Program-made: the position numbers and the translations under genes
Notes under the pieces: model-generated
What the model was told of the DNA's origin: nothing
What the model saw: only the letters and a program-made list of their open reading frames with translations
Databases searched by the model: none
Assembly: GCA_017503735.1 (NCBI GenBank)
Contig: JAFVSN010000006.1
Location: 1-64,000 of the forward strand
Reading direction: 5' to 3'
DNA length: 64,000 bases
From: Lachnospiraceae bacterium
GTDB taxonomy: Bacteria; Bacillota; Clostridia; Lachnospirales; Lachnospiraceae
Shown here: positions 19,207 through 28,568 of the stretch, one piece after another
Position numbering within the stretch: position 1 is the stretch's first letter
Layout of the letters: each line of letters begins with the position of its first letter

Positions 19207-20883
19207 TTACTTAAACTGCCAGTAATCCATGGTATAGCCTTCGCCCATGAAAACAAAGAACAAATCGTGTACGCCCGTAATACGTCTTAGTAAACTGGTC
19301 GTTACTTCTTTGTACGCTTCATTTTCACCGGAATTTAACTTCATATATCCGATCACTTCACCATCCACACCGTCGGCTCCGTCAATCCGGATTTGAATCG
19401 TTCCGGACTGTCCGTCCGCAGCTTTTACCGCAGCGGTAAATTGTGTGGTTCCGGTTTCCCCGAAATCCACGCCGTATAATGCAACCCAGTCTCCGGTCTG
19501 AATATCCGATAATGCCATATTACCGGAACCGTACTGCTTACTTATCTCATCGGCCTGAGTCGTATTGACGCCTCCCATGGTAGCGATGGTTTCCGCTTCC
19601 ACTTTTTCATACGGATTCAGATACTTTATCTGTTTCAGAGAAGCGCGATCCGTTCTTTGTACCGTATCGAACAGTCCGTCTTCGTTCACCGTAATTTTTG
19701 TAATATGAGGAGAACGATAATTCAAACCCTTTAATCCCATTCCCTGCTCAAGTACCCGGGTATGGTAGGTAATATACCATTCCCCGTTGAATTCAAAAAT
19801 CGCATGGTGATTGTTGTTATGGTCTCCCGCAAAATAGGTTCCCGGATGCTTTAACACAACCCCCTGATAAGTAAACGGTCCCAATGGATGATCCGCAGTC
19901 ATATAGGCAATATTGGCATTGGTAAATCCGTACTTTTGTGTAGCTTCCGTCGATACATTCCAGTTGGTACAATAGGAATAAATATAGGTATCTCCGACCT
20001 TATTAATACCGGAGTCCTCAAACAAATACGGAATCTCCATTGCCACCGGGTCACCGGCAAGACTGATCATATCGTCTCCCAGCTTTGCACAACGTCCGGT
20101 TCCCGGGTTTTCATTGGACTCTCCCGGTCCGCCGCCGAAATAAATGTACGCACTTCCGTCATCGTCCACCAGAACCGCCGGATCAAACAGCCAGGAAACA
20201 CTTCCGCAATTCGGTGTTGAACGACTAATCAATTGTGTTCCCAGCGGATCTACAAACGGTCCCGTCGGACTGTCTGATGTAAGAACACCGATTCCGCTGC
20301 CGTTATCCGCAAAATACAGGAAAAACTTCATTTGTCCGTCGATTTCCTTACAAGCCGCTGCCGGTGCCCAGGAATTCTTACTCCATTTTGCCGCACCGCT
20401 TTTCCCCGCCGCATAAACACTTCCGTGGTCGGTCCAATTCACCAAATCATCGGATGAAATTACGTTGATTTTATTGACCATGGAATAGCTGTTCTCTTTC
20501 GGCTTCTTAAAGCTATACTCAACCGTATCCGCCGTCATATAAATATAAACCCTGCCGTCATAAACCAGTGCACACGGGTCCGCACCGAACCGTTGCGTCA
20601 TCAATGGCGCATCGTAACCGATATTCTTTAGCGTTTTTGTCAAAATCAACTCATCGAACTGTTCCTGCAATGTTTTCGGCTTTGGCGTCGGTTCCGGCGT
20701 TGCGGTCGGTTCCGGACTCGGGGTCGGCTCCGGGGTTACGGTCGGTTCCGGCGTTACCTCCGGTGTTTCTGTTACCGCCGGCGCTTCCGTCGGTTTCACG
20801 TCCTCCTTCTTCGGCCCGCATGCCGCAAACAGCATTGCAGTCAACGTTAATGTTGCCATGAATACTTTACTTTTTCTCTTCAT
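19207..20883 (-). CDS. Secreted GH43 glycosidase with CBM6-like domain
   Basis: This is a probable xylosidase or arabinofuranosidase acting on xylan outside the cell. The 558-aa protein has a lipobox LFAAC (Cys about 21) and a P-T-E-P repeat linker (about 25-67). A five-bladed GH43 catalytic domain (about 85-410) follows, with a C-terminal CBM6-like module (about 420-558: YEKVEAETIA, TTQADEISKQYG, DYWQFK). Likely GH43 acidic residues are in RFGADPCALV, LFDPAVLVDDDG and YLFEDSGIN. It is a close paralogue of the next gene upstream, which has no signal peptide. The exact GH43 subfamily and product are not assigned. Confidence 0.93.
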   Translation of the reverse strand: MKRKSKVFMATLTLTAMLFAACGPKKEDVKPTEAPAVTETPEVTPEPTVTPEPTPSPEPTATPEPTPKPKTLQEQFDELILTKTLKNIGYDAPLMTQRFGADPCALVYDGRVYIYMTADTVEYSFKKPKENSYSMVNKINVISSDDLVNWTDHGSVYAAGKSGAAKWSKNSWAPAAACKEIDGQMKFFLYFADNGSGIGVLTSDSPTGPFVDPLGTQLISRSTPNCGSVSWLFDPAVLVDDDGSAYIYFGGGPGESNENPGTGRCAKLGDDMISLAGDPVAMEIPYLFEDSGINKVGDTYIYSYCTNWNVSTEATQKYGFTNANIAYMTADHPLGPFTYQGVVLKHPGTYFAGDHNNNHHAIFEFNGEWYITYHTRVLEQGMGLKGLNYRSPHITKITVNEDGLFDTVQRTDRASLKQIKYLNPYEKVEAETIATMGGVNTTQADEISKQYGSGNMALSDIQTGDWVALYGVDFGETGTTQFTAAVKAADGQSGTIQIRIDGADGVDGEVIGYMKLNSGENEAYKEVTTSLLRRITGVHDLFFVFMGEGYTMDYWQFK

Positions 20884-20933
20884 TTTCTTTCTCCGTTACT
20901 CTTTATTTCTATCATTTTACTAAATACTCGAAG

Positions 20934-22412
20934 TTATTGGAACTTCCAGTAATCCACATAATAGTTTTCACCGTAGAATACAAAAATCAAATGATGTACG
21001 CCGGTTACCTTCTTTAATAACTCTGCCGTAACTTCACCAAACTTATCACCGGTTGCTTCACTTATGTCGAGATATCCCACAACCTCGCCGTCAAGGGCAT
21101 CCAGACGAATCTGTATTGCACCCTCACCGCCTGTCGCATTCTTTACTGCTGCGGTAAACTTTGTTGCGCCATCCGCGCCGAAATCCACACCGTACAACGC
21201 CAGCCAGGAACCGGACTTCATGTCACACAACGCCATATTACCGGAGCCGTATTTCATACTCACTTCATCTGCCTGAGTGGTGTTAAGGCCGCCCATGGTA
21301 GCCATAGTCTCTGCCTCTACTCGCTCATACGGATTTAAATACTTCTGCTGTACTAAAGAATGACGGTCAACACTCGGAAGTGTCGGAAGGCTTCCGTCTT
21401 CCGCTACCGTAATTTTTGAAATTGCGGTACTGCGGTAACCGCCGGAGATGCCCATCATCTTCTCTAAAATCTGCGTATGATATGCGATGTACCACTCTCC
21501 GTTAAACTGAAACATACAGTGATGATTGTTACCGTAGCAACCGTAATAAGTACCCGGATTGCGCAATACAACACCCTTGTATTCAAACGGTCCCAACGGA
21601 TTCTTGGATGTCATGTACGCAATATCCGCATTATAGAAACCAAACTTCTTCGTACCCTCTTCGTCTACATTCCAGTTGGTACAATAGGAATAATAGTAGG
21701 TATCCCCAATCTTATTGATCCCGGAATCCTCGAACAAGTACGGAATATCCATAGTTATGGCTTCACCGTCAATACTGATCATGTCCGCACCCAGCTTTGC
21801 ACAGCGTCCGGTGCCCGGTTCCGCATAGGATTTACCCGGACCGCCGCCGAAGTAAATGTATCCGCAACCGTCCTCATCCACAAATACGGCCGGATCAAAC
21901 AACCAGGATACCGTTGCGCAGTTCGGCGTCTGACGGGAAATAAGAGGTGCGTCAAGCGGATCCACGAACGGACCTACCGGACTGTCGGAAGTTACCACAC
22001 CGATTCCGTTTCCGCTGTTTGCGAAATACACAAAAAACTTCATTTTCCCGTCAATTTCCTTGTAAGCCACTGCAGGAGCCCAGGAGTTATTTCCCCACTT
22101 AGCCGCACCGGTTTTGGAAGCCGCAAAAATCGTACCATGGTCGGTCCAGTTCACAAGGTCATCGGAAGAAATCACGTTTAACTTGTTAATAAGCTGATAA
22201 CTGTTCGGTTTCAGAGCCCCGTTTTCATCGTACTCATAAATATCACCGGTCATATACAAATACACTCTGCCCTCGTACACAATGGCATACGGGTCTGCAC
22301 CGAGACGCTGCATCATTACCGGCGTATCCAGACCGATTTCCTTTAAGGTATCGGCTAACGTCAGCCCTGCAAACTTTTCTTCCCATTTTACTTTTAATTC
22401 TGAATTCGTCAT
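20934..22412 (-). CDS. Cytoplasmic GH43 glycosidase with CBM6-like domain
   Basis: This 492-aa protein has the same GH43 plus CBM6 layout as the gene ending at 19207. Shared motifs are RLGADPYAIVYEGRVYLYMT, SWLFDPAVFVDEDG, YLFEDSGIN, VEAETMATMGGLNTTQADE and a YWKFQ end. It starts directly with MTNSELKVKWEEKF and has no signal peptide or linker. The start at 22412 is set by GGAGGATAGGAAA-ATG; the longer frame is not supported by a ribosome site. It is predicted to work on imported arabinoxylan oligosaccharides. The adjacent secreted and cytoplasmic paralogues suggest local duplication followed by a change of location. Confidence 0.93.
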   Translation of the reverse strand: MTNSELKVKWEEKFAGLTLADTLKEIGLDTPVMMQRLGADPYAIVYEGRVYLYMTGDIYEYDENGALKPNSYQLINKLNVISSDDLVNWTDHGTIFAASKTGAAKWGNNSWAPAVAYKEIDGKMKFFVYFANSGNGIGVVTSDSPVGPFVDPLDAPLISRQTPNCATVSWLFDPAVFVDEDGCGYIYFGGGPGKSYAEPGTGRCAKLGADMISIDGEAITMDIPYLFEDSGINKIGDTYYYSYCTNWNVDEEGTKKFGFYNADIAYMTSKNPLGPFEYKGVVLRNPGTYYGCYGNNHHCMFQFNGEWYIAYHTQILEKMMGISGGYRSTAISKITVAEDGSLPTLPSVDRHSLVQQKYLNPYERVEAETMATMGGLNTTQADEVSMKYGSGNMALCDMKSGSWLALYGVDFGADGATKFTAAVKNATGGEGAIQIRLDALDGEVVGYLDISEATGDKFGEVTAELLKKVTGVHHLIFVFYGENYYVDYWKFQ

Positions 22413-22480
22413 TTTCCTATCCTCCGTTTCTTTTCTTCTATTTCTACCGATTCTTTCTTTAAAAACCGGCAACCTTTCCG

Positions 22481-24061
22481 TTATTCTGTTTTTGTTCCCA
22501 CATGCTCTGCGTCATATCGAAACTTCGAAAACTCCGCCACGCCTCCGGGTTCCTTCGTGGAAAACAGGAACAACCCAAACCGGCATCCCACAAAATGATC
22601 CAGTTTAAAATACAGCTTATGCTTCTCTCCCAGTTTCTGAAACGCTACCGGTGTGCCGTCCGTTTCCGTTGCAAAGAAAAACTCTGCCGTGTCCTTTCCC
22701 TGCGTAAAATCGCATTTTGCACGAAGTCTTACCGTGTCATTTTCTACCGGAATCTTTGCAACGATTTTTCCCGGCTCTTTGTCCACACTTCCCATGCCGG
22801 CATACCCGGCAACCGGTTCTTTTTCCGCCATTACAAGAAACGTCTGCCCCGCTTCTTTTGTCATGGCGATAAATCCGTAATCCCCCTGCAAAGTACAAAG
22901 TCCTGCGTAATCTCCGTCTGACAATTCACTGCCGCAAAGGGTAACCTCGGCCCCGCACCGCGGTCCCATGGTACGCTGGGTCAGGGTATTTACTGCCTGC
23001 ACAAGATTTATACTCTGTTTTCCGGAACGAAGTCTAAGTGTTCCGGGCTTTTCCGTCACAGACCATAACCGATTGTCCGGATTATGATTCCACTGCCACG
23101 GCTTTTTTAAGGTAACCTTCCCACCGGCATCCGGTATATAAGAAAAATCATCGTCACACCAAAGCGGCTCATACTCGTACTCCCCATTCTCTGTCTTTAC
23201 CGTCAATGTCTTCGGTGCAATCCCATCGCCAAACACCGGAAAATCATTTTCCCATGTCACCGGCACCAACACCGGAATCCGGCCCACCGCACCGTGGTCC
23301 TGAAACATGACGGAATACCATTCTCCCTCCGGCGTATCTACGATACCGCCTTGAGCCACTCCGCTGCGAATCCCGTCCAAATCATAGGAAAGTACATCGC
23401 CACCCTTAAACTCACCCAACAGCGAATCCGCACAAAAACATGCTTCGGTACGAAGTCCTCCTTTCGGCCAATGGATAAAGAACAAATAATACGTTCCGTT
23501 TATCTTGTATAAATGTGCCCCTTCATAACCGAGAATCACGTCTCCCGTGTCCTTTACCGCCATCCGGTGCAAACCACCTTCCTTTGGTGCGGTCAAATCC
23601 TCATTTAGTTCGGTTATGTAAATCTCCCTATTTCCATAGGCGATATATACCCGTCCGTCATCATCAAACAACAACGAATTGTCATGAAAGAACCCTTCGA
23701 TGGTATTCTTTTTCCACGGTCCCGTAATATCCGTTGCCGTATACAAATAGGTCTTTCCGGTATCGTTTGCCACAAAGCAAACATAAAAGGTTCCCTTATG
23801 ATAGCGGATTGATGCCGCCCACATGCCTTTGCCGTAAACCCCTTTATCGTCCGCAAGACGTTGTCCCGGCGTATCATCCAAAGTCTCATATACATAAGAT
23901 GCAATTTCCCAATGAATCAAATCATAGGAGCGCAAAATCACACCGCCCGGCATAAAATGCATGGTGGTACTGACCATATAATAGCAATCCCCGACACGAA
24001 TGATATCCGGGTCCGGGTAATCTGTATAAAGAATCGGATTGGTACCTGTTACCTGTCCCAT
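22481..24061 (-). CDS. GH43 beta-xylosidase with C-terminal beta-sandwich domain
   Basis: It probably releases xylose from the non-reducing ends of xylo-oligosaccharides in the cytoplasm. The 526-aa protein has no signal peptide. The catalytic domain opens with NPILYTDYPDPDIIRVGDCYYM (catalytic Asp in YPDPD). It continues with DNSLLFDDDGRVYIAYG and VILGYEGAHLYKING, whose Glu is the probable acid. A C-terminal concanavalin-like domain (about 310-520) is typical of the GH43_11/12-like xylosidases. The ATG follows GGGAAGG. It is the first gene of the minus-strand xylan run and is divergent from the AraC regulator. Confidence 0.94.
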   Translation of the reverse strand: MGQVTGTNPILYTDYPDPDIIRVGDCYYMVSTTMHFMPGGVILRSYDLIHWEIASYVYETLDDTPGQRLADDKGVYGKGMWAASIRYHKGTFYVCFVANDTGKTYLYTATDITGPWKKNTIEGFFHDNSLLFDDDGRVYIAYGNREIYITELNEDLTAPKEGGLHRMAVKDTGDVILGYEGAHLYKINGTYYLFFIHWPKGGLRTEACFCADSLLGEFKGGDVLSYDLDGIRSGVAQGGIVDTPEGEWYSVMFQDHGAVGRIPVLVPVTWENDFPVFGDGIAPKTLTVKTENGEYEYEPLWCDDDFSYIPDAGGKVTLKKPWQWNHNPDNRLWSVTEKPGTLRLRSGKQSINLVQAVNTLTQRTMGPRCGAEVTLCGSELSDGDYAGLCTLQGDYGFIAMTKEAGQTFLVMAEKEPVAGYAGMGSVDKEPGKIVAKIPVENDTVRLRAKCDFTQGKDTAEFFFATETDGTPVAFQKLGEKHKLYFKLDHFVGCRFGLFLFSTKEPGGVAEFSKFRYDAEHVGTKTE

Positions 24062-24242
24062 ACTACCTTCCCTTCCTGTTACGGAACCATTTCTCCCGCC
24101 TGCTGTCCTTACCGGATAGGAAAAACTTCCGCTGCTTCTGCCACTTCACCTTTCCCATCCAGTTTAGCATCTTGCAAATCCTTTTACAATGGTGTATAAT
24201 TGCAATTAATTGATTTATAATTTTGTTATGGAGGTGATTTTG

Positions 24243-25025
24243 ATGTACATTCACTTCGTTTCCTTAAATAACGCACAGGAGCCGGACTTTATCCAAGAAC
24301 GCAAACACGGCATCATCGACTTCCTCTTTTTGCGTTTCCATGCAAAAACCACGCTGATGCTAGGGGATAAAACATATACTCTTACGAAGCCCTGTATGTT
24401 TTTAATCGACTCCTACACCCCATATAAATACTTCTCCAACAGTGAAAACTATACCGATGATTATTTGCACTTTTCCACCGAAAACCGGCAGCAATTCTTG
24501 AGTGAATTGACTTTTCCTTTGAACACTCCGATTTACTATTCAAACGATAGTGCAATTTCAGATCTTTTGCAGTTAATCCAAGCGGAACATGCAGAGAAAA
24601 ACCGTCTTGCAGCCAAGTCCATTGACTTGCTGATTCGTTGTCTCTTTGTAAAGGTTTCGGAGGTTTGGCTACAAAGCCAGCAAATCAACACCTCCGTCCC
24701 TCACTATTACGATTTACTACAGGTGCGGGATGCCGTTCTCTCCGCACCGGAACACCCATGGAAAATAGAAGAATTGGCGGACTTGGCTCATCTGTCCCCT
24801 TCCTATTTTCAAGTAGTCTACAAAAAAGCCTTCGGCATTACCTGTATGACGGAGGTAATCAACGCAAAACTGGAACAGGCGAAACTATTACTCACTTCCA
24901 CCGAACTTCCGGTCAGTGCCGTAGCCACCGAGGTAGGATACAACGAAGTGTATCATTTCATAAGGCAATTCAAAAAAAGCACCGGAATGACTCCCGGGGC
25001 CTTCCGAAAAAAAGTGGCATTATAA
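24243..25025 (+). CDS. AraC family regulator of the xylan cluster
   Basis: This 260-aa transcription factor has an N-terminal cupin-like sensor part (about 1-150) and a C-terminal double helix-turn-helix AraC domain (about 165-258). The latter has WKIEELADLAHLSPSYFQVVYKKAFG and VSAVATEVGYNEVYHFIRQFKKSTGMTP-type residues. The start at 24243 is set by GGAGGTGATTTTG-ATG. It lies between, and divergent from, the GH43 operon, and convergent with GH8. A role as activator responding to xylo-oligosaccharides is inferred from position only. Confidence 0.93.
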   Translation: MYIHFVSLNNAQEPDFIQERKHGIIDFLFLRFHAKTTLMLGDKTYTLTKPCMFLIDSYTPYKYFSNSENYTDDYLHFSTENRQQFLSELTFPLNTPIYYSNDSAISDLLQLIQAEHAEKNRLAAKSIDLLIRCLFVKVSEVWLQSQQINTSVPHYYDLLQVRDAVLSAPEHPWKIEELADLAHLSPSYFQVVYKKAFGITCMTEVINAKLEQAKLLLTSTELPVSAVATEVGYNEVYHFIRQFKKSTGMTPGAFRKKVAL

Positions 25026-25027
25026 AG

Positions 25028-25070
25028 CACGGGGCTGTCGCATCAAGATGTGCGACAGCCCCTCGTTTTT
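25028..25070. terminator. Bidirectional terminator with the GGGGCTGTCGCA stem
   Basis: GGGGCTGTCGCATC (25031-25044) pairs with GATGTGCGACAGCCCC (25047-25062) and is followed by CGTTTTT. It separates the converging araC and GH8 genes. The stem is the same sequence as the outer arms of palindromic element copy 1 (6389-6402), but with no insert. Confidence 0.9.
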
Positions 25071-26223
25071 ACCACGCTCTGTACTTTCCGGACAATGCTA
25101 ACATTGCAAATAAATACAGACAATTGTCATAATATCTTCTGTCACCGGTGCGAAGCGGTGTGTTCCAAAACTTCATAACAAAGTCTTTCGCATGCGGTCC
25201 CTTGGCAGCTAAAGAAGCCTGGGCATTGGTTGCCAGAAGTCCTACCGGATGAAGTGCCGGGCGATCAAGTACCGTACCGTCAATCTCATAGGTCATGTCC
25301 GGCTGATCCTTTACGGTCTCCGCAAAGAACTTCTGCTGTTTGTCCGCTACCCCGCGCAGGTCTTCATCTACACCGTACCACTCATAATCCAGTGCAATGT
25401 TGGCAATGGTACGGTACGCATCACTGTAAAACCAGTCGTGTCTGTGGCCAAACCGCTTCCACTGTTCTTCGGTCATTCTCTTCGGGGAACCGTCGTACTC
25501 CGCATACTCTGCGTTCAGTCCGGTCACCGGATGACACGCCTTCTTTAAATACTCTCTGGAAGCCTTTGCCGTTTCCTTCCAAAGCTCTCTGTCTTCCTCG
25601 TTTGCATATTCCGCAAACAACTCATAAAAATGCGGCAAATGATAGGACGGATCGGAATATCCGCAACCTACCACAAACTGAATCAGCTTATTTGCCGGGT
25701 CCCACATCGGACCGCCCTCTTCTCCGTTCTCCCCCTTATGTATGCAGGTATGAAGAAGCTCTCTTGCTTCCTTGGAGTAATTAAAGATCCCCTCGCCGTC
25801 GCCCCAACGTTTGGACGCAAAGAACAACGCCATAGCATAAAATTCTTCTCCGTCCGGAGCCGCACCGTAGGCGTTCTTTTTTCCGTCCGGTGCACAGGAC
25901 CATGCAAAATAGCCGGAATTCCAGCCCTCTTCCATGTACATATAGGTCTTGGACCACTTCCAAAGGCGATCAAACTCTTCTTTCTTATCAAGCTGTACAC
26001 ACATCATCATACCGTAGGACATGCCCTCGGTACGTGCATCATGATTTCCCGTATCCTCCATGTAGCCCATATCATCCCCTACTTCATGAAAAATACGTTC
26101 CTCTTCACTACCGTGAAACATAATCTGAAAAGTCTCTTCCACTCTCTTGTCAATCTCTTCCTGCGGAATTCCGCACTCCGCAAACACATTGCGGTACTTT
26201 CCTGTTGCCACTGCTCCTGCCAT
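25069..26223 (-). CDS. GH8 reducing-end xylose-releasing exo-oligoxylanase
   Basis: It most likely removes single xylose units from the reducing end of xylo-oligosaccharides (Rex type), in the cytoplasm since no signal peptide is present. The start MAGAVATGKY at 26223 follows AAGGAG with a 7-nt spacer. The 384-aa (alpha/alpha)6-barrel shows HDARTEGMSYGMMM with the general acid Glu (about 64). It also has WAPDG-like WSCAPDGKKNAYGAAPDGEE, and HRHDWFYSDAYRT with the probable base Asp (about 268). The xylan gene neighbours favour Rex over cellulase or chitosanase, the other GH8 activities. Confidence 0.93.
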   Translation of the reverse strand: MAGAVATGKYRNVFAECGIPQEEIDKRVEETFQIMFHGSEEERIFHEVGDDMGYMEDTGNHDARTEGMSYGMMMCVQLDKKEEFDRLWKWSKTYMYMEEGWNSGYFAWSCAPDGKKNAYGAAPDGEEFYAMALFFASKRWGDGEGIFNYSKEARELLHTCIHKGENGEEGGPMWDPANKLIQFVVGCGYSDPSYHLPHFYELFAEYANEEDRELWKETAKASREYLKKACHPVTGLNAEYAEYDGSPKRMTEEQWKRFGHRHDWFYSDAYRTIANIALDYEWYGVDEDLRGVADKQQKFFAETVKDQPDMTYEIDGTVLDRPALHPVGLLATNAQASLAAKGPHAKDFVMKFWNTPLRTGDRRYYDNCLYLFAMLALSGKYRAW

Positions 26224-26433
26224 AAATACACTCCTTCTCAATCTCTGTTCTTATTTGTCAAACCGGAAGCATCATTTCAAAACGTCCGGTCATCCTCCTT
26301 CCAACAACCTTATTTTACCATAATTTTGCCGTCATTTCCAGTAAATTGCATATAATAGTTCTGATTTTCCATGCAAATATGAACTTAAGCGTTCCGCTGC
26401 CTTCCTACCGTCACTCCGGTCTTCGATCTTCCG

Positions 26434-26973
26434 CTACTCCAGACTTCGGAATTCTACGCCGTCCTCCGTCAAAATCACATAGCCGTGTCCCGTATTTTCC
26501 TTCGGAATGGACACGGAACCCGGATTGATGTAACGGTAGGTGTATTCCCCCTTCGGGCCTTTTGCTTTACACAACTCATCCGCCACCACATGGGTATGTC
26601 CGTGCAAAAGTACATCCCCTTCCTTTAAACACGGTGGATTGTCCTTATTGAACTTGTGTCCGTGGGTTGCAAAATACATGGTGTCTCCAACGTAGAATAC
26701 CGCATATTCCGCCATCACCGGAAACTCCAGTACCATCTGGTCCACCTCTGCCTCACAGTTGCCCCGTACGCACAAAAGCTCATCTGCCACCTCGTTCAAC
26801 ATGGCAATGACCTTCTTCGGTGCATAGTCACGCGGCAAATCATTTCTTGGCCCGTGATACAAAATATCCCCCAGAATCACCAGCTTTTCCGCACCCGACT
26901 CCCGGTACGCAGTAAGCATCTTCTCACAATAATACGCGGACCCGTGAATGTCCGACGCCACCATCCATTTCAT
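26434..26973 (-). CDS. yfcE: YfcE/MJ0936-type metallophosphodiesterase
   Basis: This small cytoplasmic calcineurin-like phosphodiesterase has 179 aa. Metal-binding motifs are in order: VASDIHGSAYY (about 5), ILGDILYHGPRN (about 37), CVRGNCEAEVD (about 70) and LLHGHTHV (about 127). The late GSVSIPKE segment is typical of the family. The physiological substrate is unknown. The ATG follows CGGAGGAAGGTAT. It lies 13 nt after the small unknown gene at 26987 and is probably co-transcribed with it. Confidence 0.93.
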   Translation of the reverse strand: MKWMVASDIHGSAYYCEKMLTAYRESGAEKLVILGDILYHGPRNDLPRDYAPKKVIAMLNEVADELLCVRGNCEAEVDQMVLEFPVMAEYAVFYVGDTMYFATHGHKFNKDNPPCLKEGDVLLHGHTHVVADELCKAKGPKGEYTYRYINPGSVSIPKENTGHGYVILTEDGVEFRSLE

Positions 26974-26986
26974 ATACCTTCCTCCG

Positions 26987-27253
26987 TTACTTTACAATAA
27001 CCTTCTTCACTCTCTGCATCACTGCAAAAAACTCCTTGGGACGTTCCTCCGTCAGCTCATACAGCTCGGATAAAAGCTCCTCGAATACCGCTTCCTTGTC
27101 ATCCTCTGCCGGCTTGTCCCCGAACACCGCCTCATAAAAGCCGAAAATATCACTTTCCGGCATATCGTCGTACACGGTTTCCAGATAGTCCGTTACTACG
27201 GTTGGCTCCTCCTTCATGTATTCTGTCATTTCTGTCCATTGGTCTTTGGTCAT
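26987..27253 (-). CDS. Small acidic protein, unknown
   Basis: This is an 88-aa, acidic, mostly helical protein with no signal peptide and no family that I recognise. It has a good ribosome site (GGAGGATTTAT-ATG), and the next gene (yfcE-like) follows after 13 nt. Both points support it as a real gene. No cysteines or obvious ligand motifs are present. Confidence 0.75.
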   Translation of the reverse strand: MTKDQWTEMTEYMKEEPTVVTDYLETVYDDMPESDIFGFYEAVFGDKPAEDDKEAVFEELLSELYELTEERPKEFFAVMQRVKKVIVK

Positions 27254-27383
27254 ATAAATCCTCCTGTATAAAATAACTCTATTTTACATTTCAAAAACGT
27301 TGTTTCTCCATAAAGTCTGAAAGTTTCATGTGTTCAACAAATTTGTACTTATCGAACAGTTAAACGCCTCTAACTCCGCCCCT

Positions 27384-27746
27384 TTACATCGGCGTTCCCA
27401 CTTCAATTAGATTACCATCCAAATCATAAAAGCGGACTACCTTTTGTCCCCAGGCATGAGTCATAAGCCGATTGACGTATTCCACCGACGGATACAATTT
27501 TTCAAGCTTTTCTACAAATCCCTCTATGTCCGGTTCTTCAAAATACAGCTCACAGGAATTGCTTTTCAGAACAATCTCTTTCCGTAAAAATCCACTCCAG
27601 ATTTTTTCATCCTGAAGAACCAGACCTTCCGTTAAAATCATGTTGCCGTCATTGTCCAGTATCATATCCATACCGAACAGGTCATGATAAAACTGTTTTG
27701 ATTTTTCAATATCTTTCACGACAATCAAAATATTTCTTAGCTTCAT
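27384..27746 (-). CDS. VOC (glyoxalase/bleomycin-resistance fold) protein
   Basis: This single-domain protein of about 120 aa shows the vicinal oxygen chelate pattern. An opening beta strand and helix (KLRNILIVVKDIEKSKQFYHDLFG) is followed by a middle strand with LYFEEPDIEGF and the closing RFYDLDGNLIEVGTPM. The fold is typical of small metal enzymes or binding proteins; the substrate cannot be told. GAGGG lies 9 nt from the ATG at 27746; an ATG two codons upstream is also possible. Confidence 0.88.
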   Translation of the reverse strand: MKLRNILIVVKDIEKSKQFYHDLFGMDMILDNDGNMILTEGLVLQDEKIWSGFLRKEIVLKSNSCELYFEEPDIEGFVEKLEKLYPSVEYVNRLMTHAWGQKVVRFYDLDGNLIEVGTPM

Positions 27747-27819
27747 CGACATTCACCCTCTGCATCTAATCCGTCCAATCATACAGACACCGTAAAACTC
27801 ATATTCATATTCAATTCTG

Positions 27820-28554
27820 CTATTCCTCGTATAGTATCTTTCTCGCATCCTCCAACAACTCAGCAGAATAGCTTTGCGACATAACCGAAGCAACAAACTC
27901 CTCCTCTACGGCACCTAGCTCCTTCTTATATATCTCACGAAATCTTTGCGACAAATCCTCATATTCCCCGTATACCGATTTGTATTTTTCTATTCCGTAT
28001 GTTTCAATCAAAAATGCAGTAAACGCTCCCATAATCGGATAAGAAATCCTGTCATCTATCTTATAGAATTCCTCATAATCATCCAAAATCAAAGTCTCTA
28101 CTTTTTCATACTTGTTATCCTCCATGTACACGCGTGTGCATAATTCATTGGGAATCTTCCACCATTCCTTGTCAAAATACATCGCCAAGCCTTCTGCAAG
28201 GGCAATCGAATACGAATATGCATATTGATAGGAAATAGCATGCGCATCTTCATGAGCCCCTACACATTTTACCTCTTCGTTATATACTGCGTAGATGGTC
28301 GGATTCTCAAGGTCAAAAAAAGTTACACCATTGGTCTCGTATTCGAATCCGCTTATACGCATAACCTCTTCTCTCGTATCACAAAGCCAATATATAATTC
28401 TTTTTTCAGGTATGAACTCCAGCTTGTCCGTTATTTCTTTAAAACAGCCCTCCTGTAATTCGATTATATGCTGCATTTCTTTTTCAGCCAGCGAATCCGC
28501 CTTGTAATGAAAAATGTAATGTTCGGTTTCTTTTTCTTTCCATGTTACTTCCAA
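27820..28554 (-). CDS. Putative gluzincin-like metallopeptidase, TTG start
   Basis: About 244 aa, with no signal peptide. It has the zinc-site motif AHEDAHAISYQ (HExxH, about residue 120) followed by ALAEGLAMYFD, whose Glu is placed as a third zinc ligand. This is the layout of the peptidase MA-like group. The start is taken as TTG at 28554, because AAAGGAGG ends 8 nt upstream. The next in-frame ATG upstream would overlap queA with no ribosome site, and the nearby ATG is in another frame. It sits 15 nt after queA. The substrate is unknown. Confidence 0.75.
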   Translation of the reverse strand: MEVTWKEKETEHYIFHYKADSLAEKEMQHIIELQEGCFKEITDKLEFIPEKRIIYWLCDTREEVMRISGFEYETNGVTFFDLENPTIYAVYNEEVKCVGAHEDAHAISYQYAYSYSIALAEGLAMYFDKEWWKIPNELCTRVYMEDNKYEKVETLILDDYEEFYKIDDRISYPIMGAFTAFLIETYGIEKYKSVYGEYEDLSQRFREIYKKELGAVEEEFVASVMSQSYSAELLEDARKILYEE

Positions 28555-28568
28555 AATCTTTTCCTCCT

